Shown in pieces: positions 1 through 12,763 of a DNA stretch of 64,000 bases. This DNA comes from Drosophila persimilis (Eukaryota; Arthropoda; Insecta; Diptera; Drosophilidae), in the NCBI RefSeq assembly GCF_003286085.1, contig NW_020825288.1, positions 23,188,001-23,252,000 on the forward strand, in the 5' to 3' direction. Below the pieces are notes generated by a model, which had not been told where the DNA came from, ran no database searches, and saw only the letters and a list, made by a program, of their open reading frames with translations. The position numbers were made by a program, and so were the translations under genes. Positions within the stretch are counted from its first letter, which is position 1. Every line of letters begins with the position of its first letter.

Positions 1-901
1 ATGGAAATGAGTACAAAGTCGTAAAATGAAATAAGAAATATATAATAAATATTTATGGCTTGTCAAGATTTCAAGTATGCAAAAGTCATTTAAATTATAT
101 GATCCATTCTGTGATGATTCAAAGATACAGGCGGCAGGCCGCTGAGGGATCTATGAGATGGCAAAGACAGATAGAGTGTGATCTATAATCAATTTTAGGA
201 GGATGAGAAATCTGTTGCACCCAACGAAGAGGACAGATCAAAGAAAGATCATATATTTTATTAGAATATCCAGATTTGTATCAAGTAAAGATGACTTTTA
301 AGAGGGTTAATTACCTTCTAAGAGATAAGATATCTTTGAGATTCAGTAAGTTTGTAAGGGATGCTATTCTTCGAAGAGAAGGAGAAGGTAGAACAGCTTT
401 GCTCTGTTTATAAGTTCTTAACTGATATGTCAAGAAATCTTTAAACTGTAGAAGCAAAATCAATGATATATTCATGCATCTTCCGAACCATAATTGGTGA
501 GTGTGAAAAACTGATTCATTCCTCTTATATTCCCAGAACTGTCATTAGATTCTATGAACTAATGACTAATCCCCCATCTGAAAAGACTCGTAATTCGGTA
601 GACAAATAAGTAAACTCATCGCCGTAAGAAGTAAATACGAATTGTAAAATCCGTTCGCACTGACTCACATAGGCCCATGCCGTGTCCATGCCCATGCCCG
701 TGGGCAATCTCCTCCATAAATTAAACCATACGCAGACCAGACCCACACAAAGTACATATTCGAGTATAGAGACTTGCTCAGTTCTTAAACTACAAGTTTA
801 TGATTTTATTTTGAAAAGACATACGCATTGTTTGAGCAACAATTTATCACCGACACAGAGAGGCAGTCGACGGCGGCAGTTGGAGACGCAGACTCAGATA
901 C

Positions 902-926
902 GACATCGACATCGACATCGACATCG
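902..926. repeat. (CATCGA)n hexanucleotide microsatellite
   Basis: About four tandem copies of CATCGA, read directly from the sequence. It produces Asp/Val or Thr/Ser dipeptide runs in overlapping spurious frames. Confidence 0.85.
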
Positions 927-1261
927 GACTGGAACGGAGGCTCTGACTTCACCAAATATGGCAGAGAGCGAGCTGCACGAAAAGCCGCCACATCAATCAC
1001 GGGCCTGACAAGCCACCTAAATACAATATAAATATATTGTGTATGGGGCATTGTATACTGTATATATATATAGTGTACGAGTATATTGTGTGTGAGGCCA
1101 GCGTCGGAGCCAGAGTCGTTATAATCTCGGATAGAGCAAAGTAACCCCAGCGACTTATCGCATATGTGCATTACATTAAGCTTAATTAGTATTTCAGAGA
1201 GCGGCGCTGCACTGCCGCTGTCGCTGTCACTTCCTCCGGCAGGCGGCAGGCGGCAGGGTCT

Positions 1262-1300
1262 GGACGGACGGACGGATGGACGGATGGACGGATGGACGGG
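1262..1300. repeat. (GGAC/GGAT)n tetranucleotide repeat
   Basis: About nine to ten GGAC or GGAT units in tandem, with alternating unit types in the second half. Confidence 0.9.
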
Positions 1301-3508
1301 TCTGTGGGAACGCTCGGACCCCCTGATTAATGAAGCGTTTTGTTCAACATTTTATGCATAAATTGAGGCACGTACAATAAATTACGCAAAATCATAAATT
1401 GTAAATTATGCAAAAGTTTTCAAATAATCAACGGAAGGTCGCCCTGGGACTCTCGGTCTCGGACTTGGAGTTCGACTGGGAAGGGTGGCAGGGGGGGGGG
1501 AGAGAATTTATGCTCATTGGATTGTGTCATTGATGTGAAAGAAAATTTGCAAACCTGATTCCATTGAAGCCAAAGCAGCGATTGCACAAACTTGCTTCTG
1601 ATTTCGGATTCCTTTTTGCTTAATTACAGATACAGATACATCCACAGCTACGCTACAGGCAGATGTCCACGAATTCAAAATTCAAATGAAAACGAAAACG
1701 AAAATGTAATTCGCCTTTGAGTTTCGCTTTGAATTGAGGCGAATGATGAGTCGAGTGACCAGCGAATCAAATATTAATTGAAACGACTTTTGAGAATTTC
1801 CTTTGAATCACTGCAGCGACCTTTTCTGGGTTTTCTTTTTCTGTTACTGCCTCGTTTTTTTTCTCTTTTTTTTCCTCTTTCCTTATGCAATTTATCGTAA
1901 TGAGTTTTATTTTTATTGCGCCAACGTGTCGAGTATCTTCAAGAGCCAGAGGATGGACGATGCGAAGATTGAAGATGGGTGCTGGGTGCTGGGAGCCCGA
2001 TGAGAGTGCAAGTGGCATGAGTCAGAGTCAGCAATTAATTTCCCAAGTGCCAGTCGTTTTGATGAGGTTGAAAGTTGTTGATAATGAAGAAGATGCTGAC
2101 TCTTGGCCGCCCTGCACCCCTGCCACCCACCTTCTGTCGTCCGTTGGTGTGCATTTTAATTAGAAACCAACCGAGGGCACAAGCGGTTCCAAAAGGTAAA
2201 TGACATTAAAAATGCATGCAGCACAATTAGCAGATACTTAGAAAACATTTCCCACTCACACTTTTGCCCTGGCTCTGGGATTGGGGCAGCGAGATGACTA
2301 CCACAGAGGATACGTAGAACTATGGTGTTGTCGGATGAGTTGCTGCGGGGAAGACTGAACGTTGAGTGAGGGATTTGTGCCTGCTAGAAGATACAAACAT
2401 CAAAGCGGTTCAACGGAGGGGGGACTATAAGAAGTGACAATTTTGATTTATAGAGGAAGTCTTTAGAAGGTAGGTGCTTCTATACCAGCTCCATTTGGAC
2501 GAGAGTTATGTGACAGTTTATTGGCAAAGACTGTGTTTGATATGATTATAAATTCACAGGAATCTGTATGCAGAATATAATTTTTGTAAGCTATATAACT
2601 GCAACTTTCATTGAACTTATTAAAACTTTGGATTTCTGGAACAAAAATGTTCTTTCTGATTGTCCGAACGATACAGGAATGTATCTTTACTAGATAATAC
2701 TAGGGGGAAAGGCCCCCTGCACACTCGCTTTGCTCGCTCGCGCCGATCTGAGTATAATATCTTACGTACAATAGATAGATGTATGTGTATACAAATTGAC
2801 AGCTAATTGATTGGTAGAGGAAGTTCCAGGAACCTTATTCGATACAATATCTCATAGAATATCTGCATATAGTTATATTTTCCTTTAAAGTTGCAACTAC
2901 GATTTAGAAACGAACTGAAGAGGAAGTCATGTTGTCTGTTTTGGTATCTAAATTTATCTTTCTATAAAATCTAAGCAATCTATTCGATCCCTCATCACGT
3001 CGTACATGAGAAACAAACGATCCGCTCCACAAATTGAGAACTTTTGCACTTTGTAAATTATCGAACATTGCGGGGAGTTACGAGCTTCGAACGACTCTGC
3101 GAGTTCACACCATCCTCTGCCGCATGCCCCTTGCCGCATGCCCCATGCCGCCCCACTGTTAGCACCAGCACACAATGGCAGGGTGCCCCTTCCTTGCAAG
3201 CATGTTTGTTTGTTGCAGATGCATGAAACCATTTCGCAATGCAACCTCAGCAACAGACGAGAACGAGTTCACACACAAATACCAGTGCGAGGGCAAACAC
3301 ACACAGCACACAGCCTACAGCCCACATGTGGAAGTAGCAACAATTAAAGCGCTTTAATGCCAAGTCTTAAGTACTCCCAGTTACCCCGTGTACCCAGGCC
3401 ACCCCTGCTCCCTACTCCTTTTGAACAATGGCTCATTTGCAGACGCGTCGGCAACTAAAAACAATTTAACAGACACGCTAATATACATCTTATGTGCGAT
3501 GCTTTATC

Positions 3509-3532
3509 GTGTGTGTGTGTGAGTGTGTGTGT
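3509..3532. repeat. (GT)n microsatellite
   Basis: Dinucleotide run interrupted once by GA, followed directly by a run of seven or more G. Confidence 0.9.
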
Positions 3533-3970
3533 CGGGGGGGTCCGGGCCCCAATGTGGGGCAATACATTGCTGTCTGACTGTTCGCTGTCCAACTGTACGC
3601 CTGTCGCTGTGCGAAGCCCCCATAGGCAAGTGTGATTTACAATTTGCCCAATATACTCACTCGCACAATGGCAGCGCAAAGGCAAAAGCAAAGGCAAAGG
3701 CGGCGGCGCGAGATCGTAAAAACCCAAAATATGTCGGCATTCGGATCGAGGGGCATTATCTCTCCCTGGGTCCGTCCACGTCTCTGGCAGGCAGAACCAC
3801 TTTCGTTAGCTCGTAAAACTGTCTATAAAACGCAATGATAATAAAAACAGAGTCGGCCCGGCCGGGACAAACAACAGTGGGCGACAGGGGACGACTCATT
3901 TACGTATGTTTCAGCCGAGGCCAAGACCTCAGAGCTCAGATCTCAGTTCGGTTCAGTTCAGTGCAGGCTC

Positions 3971-4005
3971 TGATGCTGCTGCTGCTGATGATGCTGATGC
4001 TGATG
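3971..4005. repeat. (CTG/ATG)n trinucleotide repeat
   Basis: Imperfect array of GCT and GAT units; likely polymorphic in length. Confidence 0.85.
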
Positions 4006-7000
4006 AGGAGCCTGGGACCTGCTCTCAAGCAGGCATTTCGTTGCGCTTCACCGCCCTCGTCCTTTAGTGGCACTTAGAGCTCGAGAGTTCCGAGCCCCGG
4101 GTCGGAGAGACGCTCGCTGCCTGAGCGTATCGCCTTTCACGATGCCTTTTGTAAATTGCTTTTTGAATTTTGTAAAAGCGCATACCCATACCCATGCCCC
4201 TATAGAGAGACACACTGAGCGGTGGGGGGAGGGGAAGGGGAACCTCATAAAACGTCGCGAGGAAAAAATCTTTTTATGGATTTCTCTCTCCGAGTCTGAA
4301 TCCGTGAGCCTGAACCCAAAGCCAAAGCCAAAGCCAGAGCCAGAGCTGGACTCATTTTTATTGTTGGCCCGTTTTGTTGTCACCAACTGTTCGTCGTTTC
4401 TTTCACAGATCCTTTGACATTTGAATAGTTCATTAATTTCGCAAAAGAAAGAAAAATATATATAGTATAAAACACACTCACACTCTCACACGTACGTACA
4501 TATATGGCGACATTGTTGCCTGAACTGAAAACTTTGAAAGTCTTTTTCTATGCTCGGGTTTTTCCTTTGTCTGGGGCCAGCCTTTTGTTGCTGTTCATCA
4601 ATTTGAAAGGTAACTCAGAGCCGAGAGCCACCATTCCCCGGCATTTCCTTGAGCTGTCCAGGCCAGAAACGGTTTCAATTGAAATGTGCGTCGCACTCCA
4701 TGAAGAGAGTGTCGTTGTGTCGTCTCCCCCCCACCCCTGGTGGCACTCATTCATTCGGTCATTCAGTCAAGCAGTCATCCAGAGGCGGCCTTGCAACAAT
4801 GGCCTGGACATGGACCTGGGGAACCGTTTCCATTGTCCACCTCTCATTAGCATTTCTTTCTCGATTGTTGCTTTTCTGGGCAATTTCGACAGGAACGGAA
4901 CTGCCGCAGTCGGAGCTTCGCCTAATGGGATCCCAGGCCGTGATTATAGTCCCAATCTGAATCTGTATTTGGAATCTTTATCTAATTGCGAACGGTTTGC
5001 AGATGGCCGGAAGTGATTTGCGAATAGCCAGCCACGAATAGATGAGCGGATTGAATGGTACTAGAAAATTAACATAATTGGGGTATTTCTGCTATCGTTA
5101 TAAATAATGAACCATATTAAAGGTAAATGAGATCACGAAGTATCTGTCACTTAAAGTTTGTAGACCTAATTCCAGTGTAAAGTATATGTAATAGTTTCAA
5201 ATGGCTTTCAGTATGCCAAGGGGCTTTCCTAGGAAAGATGATTCGTATTGAAAGCCCTACCAGCGTATTCTTGAAAGTGGTTTTTGGACCAACAGGTTTG
5301 TAGGAAATGGTCAAGTAAATCGATCATCCCTGGTCGGGTTTCTTTGGGTTTTCTCTTAAGCCGTAGTTTCCAGTGCTATACCATTCTTATCTCTATTGAC
5401 TTTACTTTCTCCCTGCTGGTATGTTGCATAATCTGTCTTCATACTCCTTCGTGGCTGATGGTGTATCAAATTCCATGACAGGAACACTTCAGGCGACTGC
5501 CTTCATAACTAATTCCCAGATTAATGTATTCATATGAAAATATTTATCAGGCATGTTCAGACAATACCCGGTAGGTTAGGAGTACACTCGCATTTCGCAG
5601 AACCAGCCCAGCAGACGGACAGACAACTTTTTCTAGTTAGCCCCCGAAGCAAAACCGGCAGCAGAGCAACGAAAACATGAAGAACAATTTATATCGGCCT
5701 TTCTGCACAACTAAGCAACCAGTTGGAAACAAAAGCAGAACCAAATATGAGAAAACTGGGAATAAAATACACAAAAAAAACAAAAAAAAAAATAAACAAA
5801 AAACCAGAAACACACATTTTTCGGGCAGTGGGCTCAGAATTCACTAACTAGGTTGGATTTCCCAGAACCCGATCCGATCCGATCCAAACCGAACCGAACC
5901 GAACAACACGTACAATCCGGCAGCTACAGCTAAGCCAACAATAGACCTGAGAGATACCCGCAGGAGCTCTCATATCTATTACTATTTTACTGCTTTATTT
6001 TCAATGGGCGAGAGCCCAGCAGAGAAGAATGTTTTCCATGGGGACCCTTAGAGGGTCCGGCTCGGCTCTCATCTCCATGTGGCTGTCCGGCCTGGCCAGT
6101 TCTCATGTTGCCGAACCGAAAATGATTATGTATTAATAAATGTACAATATTTCGCCATAAGGCCAGACCAAGATAAAGTTTTGTGGCGGTGGGGCGGAAG
6201 AAGCGCCATAAAAAAGCCAAAATGTAGTTAAAATAACATTTCAGGGGTCGGAGAGGGCGTGCCGGCTGTGCGTGAGTTTTGCCCATTCATGCCGGGCCCC
6301 ATCCTGGAGAGGCCCGTCCATCCCCGTCCCAGCCTGCCCCATTTCCAGGGAATCTTCTGTGGTCTCGAGCGATTCTGTTTGAACACCGAACGAAATTGGG
6401 GGAATGAATGAGTCTCCTTTCTGGGCTGGGTTTGGGTTTGAGTTTGGGTTCTGGTTTTTTTGTTCTGGTTCTGGTGCTGGCTCTGTCCTGGTTTTGTGTT
6501 GTGTTTCTGTAGCCGCACATCGCTTTGTTTCACATTTTCAGTTTCAGTTGAGTTTTTATTCCTTTTCTGGTATTTTATTTTGTCATGACCGAAAACACAC
6601 ACAAAAACCATCTTCCTCTGGAAAAAGTTTTCAAAGGATTTTGTATGCCCTTTTGTAAGGCTCCATTTTTACAGCCGCCTTCCAGTGACTTTTGAATCTT
6701 TTTCAAGTCATCTTGTGTTTTTCTTCACATCGAATATTTGCAGCTTTATAGTGATAAATAAATTTTAAAAATATAATTTTTAATTTTTGAATTTCCCCAT
6801 CTTTTTATTTGCTAGATGATTCTAGTCAAGTGAAGTTTCTTTTAGGGTGCTAACAAAAATTACACAGTAATTTTGTAAATGTAAAGAAAATATTTAATTA
6901 TTTCCTACACTTATTTTCTTCTCTTTTATGATTTCCATTCAATCAAAAACACGATTTCCTGCCACTCTCAGGGGAACACCCAAAGAAAACCCTTCAGATC

Positions 7001-7678
7001 TCTACTGCAGCCAAACAAGGTACAGAGCATATCCAATTCGTCGTCAGGGACTGGGCCTGAGCTATTCATCTTGTTTTTCGACTTTATTGTTCTCAATGTT
7101 GACAAGAACGAACCGAGGATGAGGCAGAGGCTGAGGCTGAGGCAGAGGACGAGGCTGAGGACAGGACGTGCTCGGGCTGCTGCTGTTGTTCAGGGGAAAA
7201 ATGTTCCAAGTTTTCTTTGAACAATCCACTTTGAAGGCATAAATTATGCCTTCAGTTTTCACTGTGTGTGCATGAGTTGTTGGCTGTCAGCTGTCGCCGT
7301 GCCAGGCCCCGTCCTGCGCTGCCCGGGCTCCCTCCCAGATTCTGTGTCCCTGTCGCCTCATCCTGGCCCTTCATTGCAGTCACAAAAGCTTAACTCGCCT
7401 TTTGTGCAAAAACTTTTCGGGCCGGGCTCGTTGGATGGATGCAGCCCCTCGGCATAAGAAAACAATCTTCAAGGGTTGTCTGACAGTTAGTCTGCCTGCC
7501 CGACAGACAGCCAGACACTGCTCGTTCGTTCGTTCCGTAGGTTCTGCTCTGCTCTGGTCTCTCCCTCTTTTTTGGGGGGCCTCTCTGTAATTAATTTGAT
7601 ATGCAACGAAGCGTTTTTGAAGTTTATATTGTTTGTCTTACTTGAATACGTCCGAGAACGAGAACGAGTCAGGGTAAT

Positions 7679-7703
7679 GGTACGGGTACGGGTACGGGTA
7701 CGG
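7679..7703. repeat. (GGTACG)n hexanucleotide repeat
   Basis: Four perfect tandem copies of a GGTACG unit. Confidence 0.9.
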
Positions 7704-8002
7704 CTACAAGTCAGAGTCCGAGGTCTCGACCCAGAGAGCGGGTTGAAGTGCCAGCCGGCACTCGAAAATTCTTCTACTTAAGCACTTTCAAACGCACACA
7801 CTCAAAACGGCGGCGAAGATATATCCAACTCATCTTTCGCATTGAAATACAAAAAATTCATAAATTCTGATTTATGCCCAACTATTCAGACAATAGTTTT
7901 CCACTCCATTCTCCTAAGACACTTTTGTCAGGGTCCAAAGTAAAGCTTCAATTCGGTTCTCATTTGGGGGGCCCCACCGGAACACTTGTGTTCTTTGTTG
8001 GA

Positions 8003-8050
8003 ACTGGGACTGGGACTGGGACTGGGACTGGGACTGGGACCGGGACGGGG
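8003..8050. repeat. (ACTGGG)n hexanucleotide microsatellite
   Basis: About seven near-perfect tandem copies of ACTGGG, ending in degenerate CCGGGACGGGG. The same unit recurs at 28,795-28,834 and in degenerate form at 45,041-45,083. Confidence 0.95.
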
Positions 8051-9686
8051 CCCCCAGACTTTGATCAGGTTCGGGGTGTACGAGTTTATTGAAACTGGAA
8101 CTCGTCATTGTTATGCATATTGTACAATTGTTATCTGAAATTTATATTGTACACCACACACACACAATTCATTCGATTGTCTGAGCTACTTCTTAGAATT
8201 GTAGTTTATGTGAATTTTTCATGACAGCAATTTTCAATTAGGGCTCTCTCCCCACTTCAGTGGTCTGACTGCAGAAGAGTAAGGATTGGGGAGGACTCTA
8301 ATGGTTACCTGATCAAGAGGTGTGGCCTATAATTGGAAATTGAAAGACTCTCTGGACAATAGGGAACTTTTGATAGTTGATTGTAGGTAGGCTGAAGAAA
8401 GAGCTGGGCGAAAGAGTCCCAATGGAAAAATCTATCAAAATAGGTGTTCTATTGTGTTTAAATTCCTCTCACACATTCCTGCCCCAAACAAATTCGTTGT
8501 AGATACGAATCTATTTAATTTCCAGTGCAAATATTTTTCTTCATTTAGACACATTCCATAATAAAACATAACAAAAATATGTCAACATATTTACCCTCCC
8601 GAAAAACGGAAGCTAATGGAGTTTCATCATCGCTGCCCTGAAATATTCATATGGCATTGCTTGGGCTCCGGTTCCGCCAAGAAAGGCTTTCCAAAGTTCT
8701 CTGAGTTGAGTACACACATCTGGCATGGAGAACCGGTGCCTCATGTGTGGAGGAGGAGGACGAGGAGGTGAGGTGAGGTGCCTCCCCAACATCTGAGCAT
8801 TGTTGTCGCAAGTGTTTCGTTTTCTCATTTTAATACTTTTATTTTTGAAGTAGTGCAAGCACAATCGTCCGTACAGCATGTGCATATACTCACATGTATA
8901 TATACGAGTATATATGTATATATCTGCAGCATATGTTATAACAACAATGTGCCAATGGGCCTGGCACTTTTGTTAACTTTCCGCTAACACATATGTATGA
9001 ACATGTGCTCCTAAATAGCAACCTTTACAGCTGGGGTCAAATTATTAGTAGTGCCAGAACGTGGTCACATGTACTATGTGGAAAACAGGTCATCATTATT
9101 TTAGCATCCATGGCCAGATCTCTTTTCAGTCTCTTAGAGGCTTTATTCTTCCTTTATTCCTTTATTCTTTAACTATAATCGTCATGGTATTTTATTGGTT
9201 AATAAACAAAGAGTTGGGATTCTTAATTGGAGCAGGTACAAGATCCACTTGAATTGCTTTTATGTTTGTCTTCCGTTCAGCTTTGCTATAATTTTGACCC
9301 CACCTGTGCCCCTACATATGAATCCATCCATGCCCCAACATGCTGCTCTTGGTAATGGTATGTAGCATGTATGTATGTACATTGATTGTGCCTCATTTGT
9401 TTGAGCAAGTGCCGGCAAACGACCTCGAGTTATACATGGCATATAGCCGACCCTTGCTTTTCCCCAAAACATACCTACACATACATGCATATATACATAT
9501 ACTTATTCGTACTACCATTTCTCGCATCTAACGTGGCATATGAACATCTGTATGAGTGTACAAGTATCTGTGTATATGGCGCACACTTGCGTCTCGTCTC
9601 TCCCGTCTGGGTCTCTGTCTCTCCCGTCTGGATCGGCTTATGTCTCGGCATTCGCCCATCGACAGCCCATCCCAGACGAGACCATA

Positions 9687-9720
9687 TCCCATCCCATCCC
9701 AACCCATCCCATCCCACCCA
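9687..9720. repeat. (CATCC)n pentanucleotide repeat
   Basis: About six tandem CATCC-type units with single-base variants, followed by a short CATCGA array. Confidence 0.85.
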
Positions 9721-11381
9721 TCGACATCGACATCGTCGGGGCCGGGCTCGGCTTAAGTTAATTACATGCCGGTCGACGCCTCGTTGCATAAATGTGTGAC
9801 CCTCTTCTATATGTATATATCTCTCTCTCTTTCGCTCTCTTTTTGCACTCTCTCCTGCTCTCTCTTTGGGTGTGTACGTTTGTGTGCGGTCCAGCTGTGC
9901 CGTTTGGGCCATTTTACAACTGTTCGCAAACGACCTTCCCAAAATGCGGCTTATTGTTGTATCTTTCAGATGCTATTGTTGCTGCTCCTGTGACACGCCC
10001 GTCCAATGCGCAGGCTCTCTCACATATTCAGCTGAATGAGAAACAGAGAAAGAGACCAAGACTGAGAGAGAGGGAGAGAGAACCAGAGAGCTGCGCAAAA
10101 TCTCTCTCGAGTGGAACCTACGGGAAACCTTTCGCAGAAGAAGCAGGCTTTTTCCAATGAACCTGAAATAGACAGCCGCCTGTCTGCAAGCGAATCGGGG
10201 GGGGAGACTGGCTGAAGGGGGAGGGGCGGCAAGGAAAACTCCTGCAAGGCGTGGTACCATGGGGACTGGATACAGGGAGGGCAGGGAGGGCAGGGAGCTG
10301 GCACCGGTCTGGTCTGGCTCATGAAGTTACTCAGACATGCATAAAAATGCCGGTTTTATTATGTCGTTAGGTGCCGTTGAGTGTCTGTGTCCGTGTCCGT
10401 GTCGGTGTGTGCATCTGTGTGGGTACTCCTGAGAGTATCTGTGTGCGTGTTTGATTCTGTGTGAGTGTGTTTTTGTATCTGAGGCGAGCTGTGGTGGGTG
10501 GTCCCCGGCATATCCTGCCTGCGTCTAGCATGTCGAAGACTCCTTTAAAGGCGCTGGCAAACAAAAAAGTTACCAAAAAAAGTTCGGGAATAAGAAAAAT
10601 ATCTTTTTATAGAATGAAATTTTGGGGTTGCAGAAGAGATAGTTGCAACGGCAGTAGAAGAAGAAGAAATAGCAGCAGTAGCACTAGCACAGGCTGTCGT
10701 AAAACTTCCGTAGACCCAACCGGAACCCAACCCTTTTTGGCCATAAACGAGTTTTATGTAACATTCGCCCACGGCATACATAAAATAAAATAAGTACGTA
10801 TAAAAATGTCTCTCGTTTCGGACCAGACCTGGCTCTCTGTGTTTCTATGTTTTATTTGCTGGCCTGCATCCTTGGCCCCCAGCACCAGCTCTTGAGAAAA
10901 AACACCCACAGAGAAAAAGAGAGAGAGAGAGAACGATTTATATAGATCGTTTCTGGGGACTGGGGCCATATACTTGTGTGTACTCGTACAATTTTGAAAT
11001 ATGCTTGTGACTAATTTAATTTATTTGCCATTGTTGTTCGTGAATTGTGGGATTTCCTTTTGCTTTTCTAGGTTTTCTATAGCTTTTCATTGTTGCTAGC
11101 AAATTCCTCGCGAACGCTTCTCCCCGCCCTGCCATTGATTTCATTTTTCTTTCCGTCTTTTTTATTGCCCTAACGAGCCACCCAAGTAGAGCTCTCTCCC
11201 CATGTGGGTGGGATCTACGTCCGTAATAAATTGTTATAATTTTGTCATAAAATGAAAACTTTTACAATTAGGATTTTTGGCATTTTATTTATGTGCTGGG
11301 GCTATGCATGGCAATTTGTTGGATTGCTTGAACCCACAGAATGGAGACAGCACAGAATGTCAGAGCAGTGGATAGACACAG

Positions 11382-11430
11382 AGACAGGGGCAGGGGCAGG
11401 GACAGTGGCAGGGGCAGGAGCAGGGCCTGG
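11382..11430. repeat. (GGGGCA)n hexanucleotide repeat
   Basis: Imperfect array of GGGGCA/GGGACA units. It yields a Gly/Ala-rich frame on one strand and a Pro/Ala-rich frame on the other, neither of which I accept as a gene. Confidence 0.85.
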
Positions 11431-12088
11431 GATAGGTTCCGGGGACAGGGTAGAGATATTGCTTAAGTGGACCTTGAAGTGAATGCGTTTCGCTCGGTTG
11501 GACTGACTAGAAATGGCGCTCAACGGAAATCTTGACAAATTGTCGGGCTGCATGAGGGCGCCATGGATGACAGCGGATGACATCGGACAATGAAGACCCA
11601 GAAGAAGTGTAATGAGCTCTCAAGACAACTCAATCTATGACAGAAAAATACTTATAATATATCTGAGAATAGCAAGGTGAGGGAGCAGAGGGGGCTGTAT
11701 ATCCGACAGCTTTCCCTGCATACAAATAATTGTGTACTTTTTCATCTAGAAATAGAGAAGGTTCTATTAAATAGCGTTCTCTAAAAGCTGGAGTAGTGAA
11801 TAGAACTTTGCACATTTTCCACAATGGAAATTTAGAAGAATCCTTTGAAAATCCCCCACAGATTCATGACGCATGAAAAATCATCTATGTGTGAAGTGGT
11901 CTTCGGTACTCGGCATTCAGAACTCATTCGCTGCCAACTGCTGCTGTTTCTCCATCTACGAATGCGAATGCCAACAATTTACGCAAGCATTTCCCATTTA
12001 TATAATTCAATTTGCTTTTATTGTCCAATGGACATTACAAAACATTTTCCCAATGGCATTTATCAAATTTTCCAATCTCTTCTCTCTT

Positions 12089-12111
12089 GTGTGTGTGTGT
12101 GTGTGTGTGTG
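12089..12111. repeat. (GT)n microsatellite
   Basis: Eleven to twelve uninterrupted GT units. Confidence 0.95.
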
Positions 12112-12744
12112 CTCATTGATTTTGGCTTTTGTGGCAATGGCAGCAACGGCAGCCCACGCCGAACCACCCGTCGCCCACCCACACGACCTTCACAGCTTGT
12201 GCGCCATAAGCGCCCCAAATATATGGCCAATAATTTTGTGTGCATGCCAATGCCAAAAATATGCAAACTATAGCCAAAAGAAAAAAGTTATCAGCCCAAG
12301 CCAAGCCATAGCCAAAAGCAAATCCAAAGCCGTGGGCAACATAATAAATTCAATTGAATTTCTGGCTGCGGAAAAGGGGGAAACAAAACTTTGGCGGCTA
12401 AAAGAAGAAATAAAATAAAATTAAAAATACAATTTTTAATTCCGCTTTTCTGCGTCTGTTGACACAAACTAATTTATGGCATTTACAAGACAACAAATGC
12501 AACAACAACCAGCATTTTTGCACATCAACAATTTCCACTGCCTGCTGTGGCAAATTAGCCAGCAGCAGCCAGTAAAGTTGGTTTTTCTTTTGGACTTTTT
12601 GTGCAGCCTCGTGTATAAATTTTGCAACAGCAGAAAACAGCAGAAAAATGGCAAGAAAAAATTCAAGAGATTTGCCTTCTGTTGATGCTGGCTGCTGCCT
12701 GCTGTGGCTTCCACTGCCACTGCCACTGCTGCTGCTGCACAGTA

Positions 12745-12763
12745 CTGCTGCTGCTGCTGCTGC
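12745..12763. repeat. (CTG)n trinucleotide repeat
   Basis: Six perfect CTG units, within a wider 12,690-12,765 region of scattered CTG/GCC triplets. Confidence 0.9.

Larger units (their letters stand above)
1..8000. other. Non-coding DNA, no gene seen
   Basis: I see no coding exon with a recognisable family or a convincing splice-site-bounded frame here. The stretch is AT-rich with microsatellites, A- and T-runs and short purine-rich blocks. Open frames, including one of 170 codons at 4504-5016, have no recognisable domain and run through simple sequence. It could be intergenic or a large intron of a gene outside the window. Small RNAs or enhancers cannot be excluded by eye. Confidence 0.6.

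Noticed and set aside
4504-5016. 170-codon open frame, plus strand
   Set aside because: No recognisable domain, and equal-sized frames overlap on the same and opposite strand.
9475-9942. 155-codon minus-strand frame
   Set aside because: Built on CATCC and CT-rich repeats giving Trp/Gly and Arg/Glu runs.
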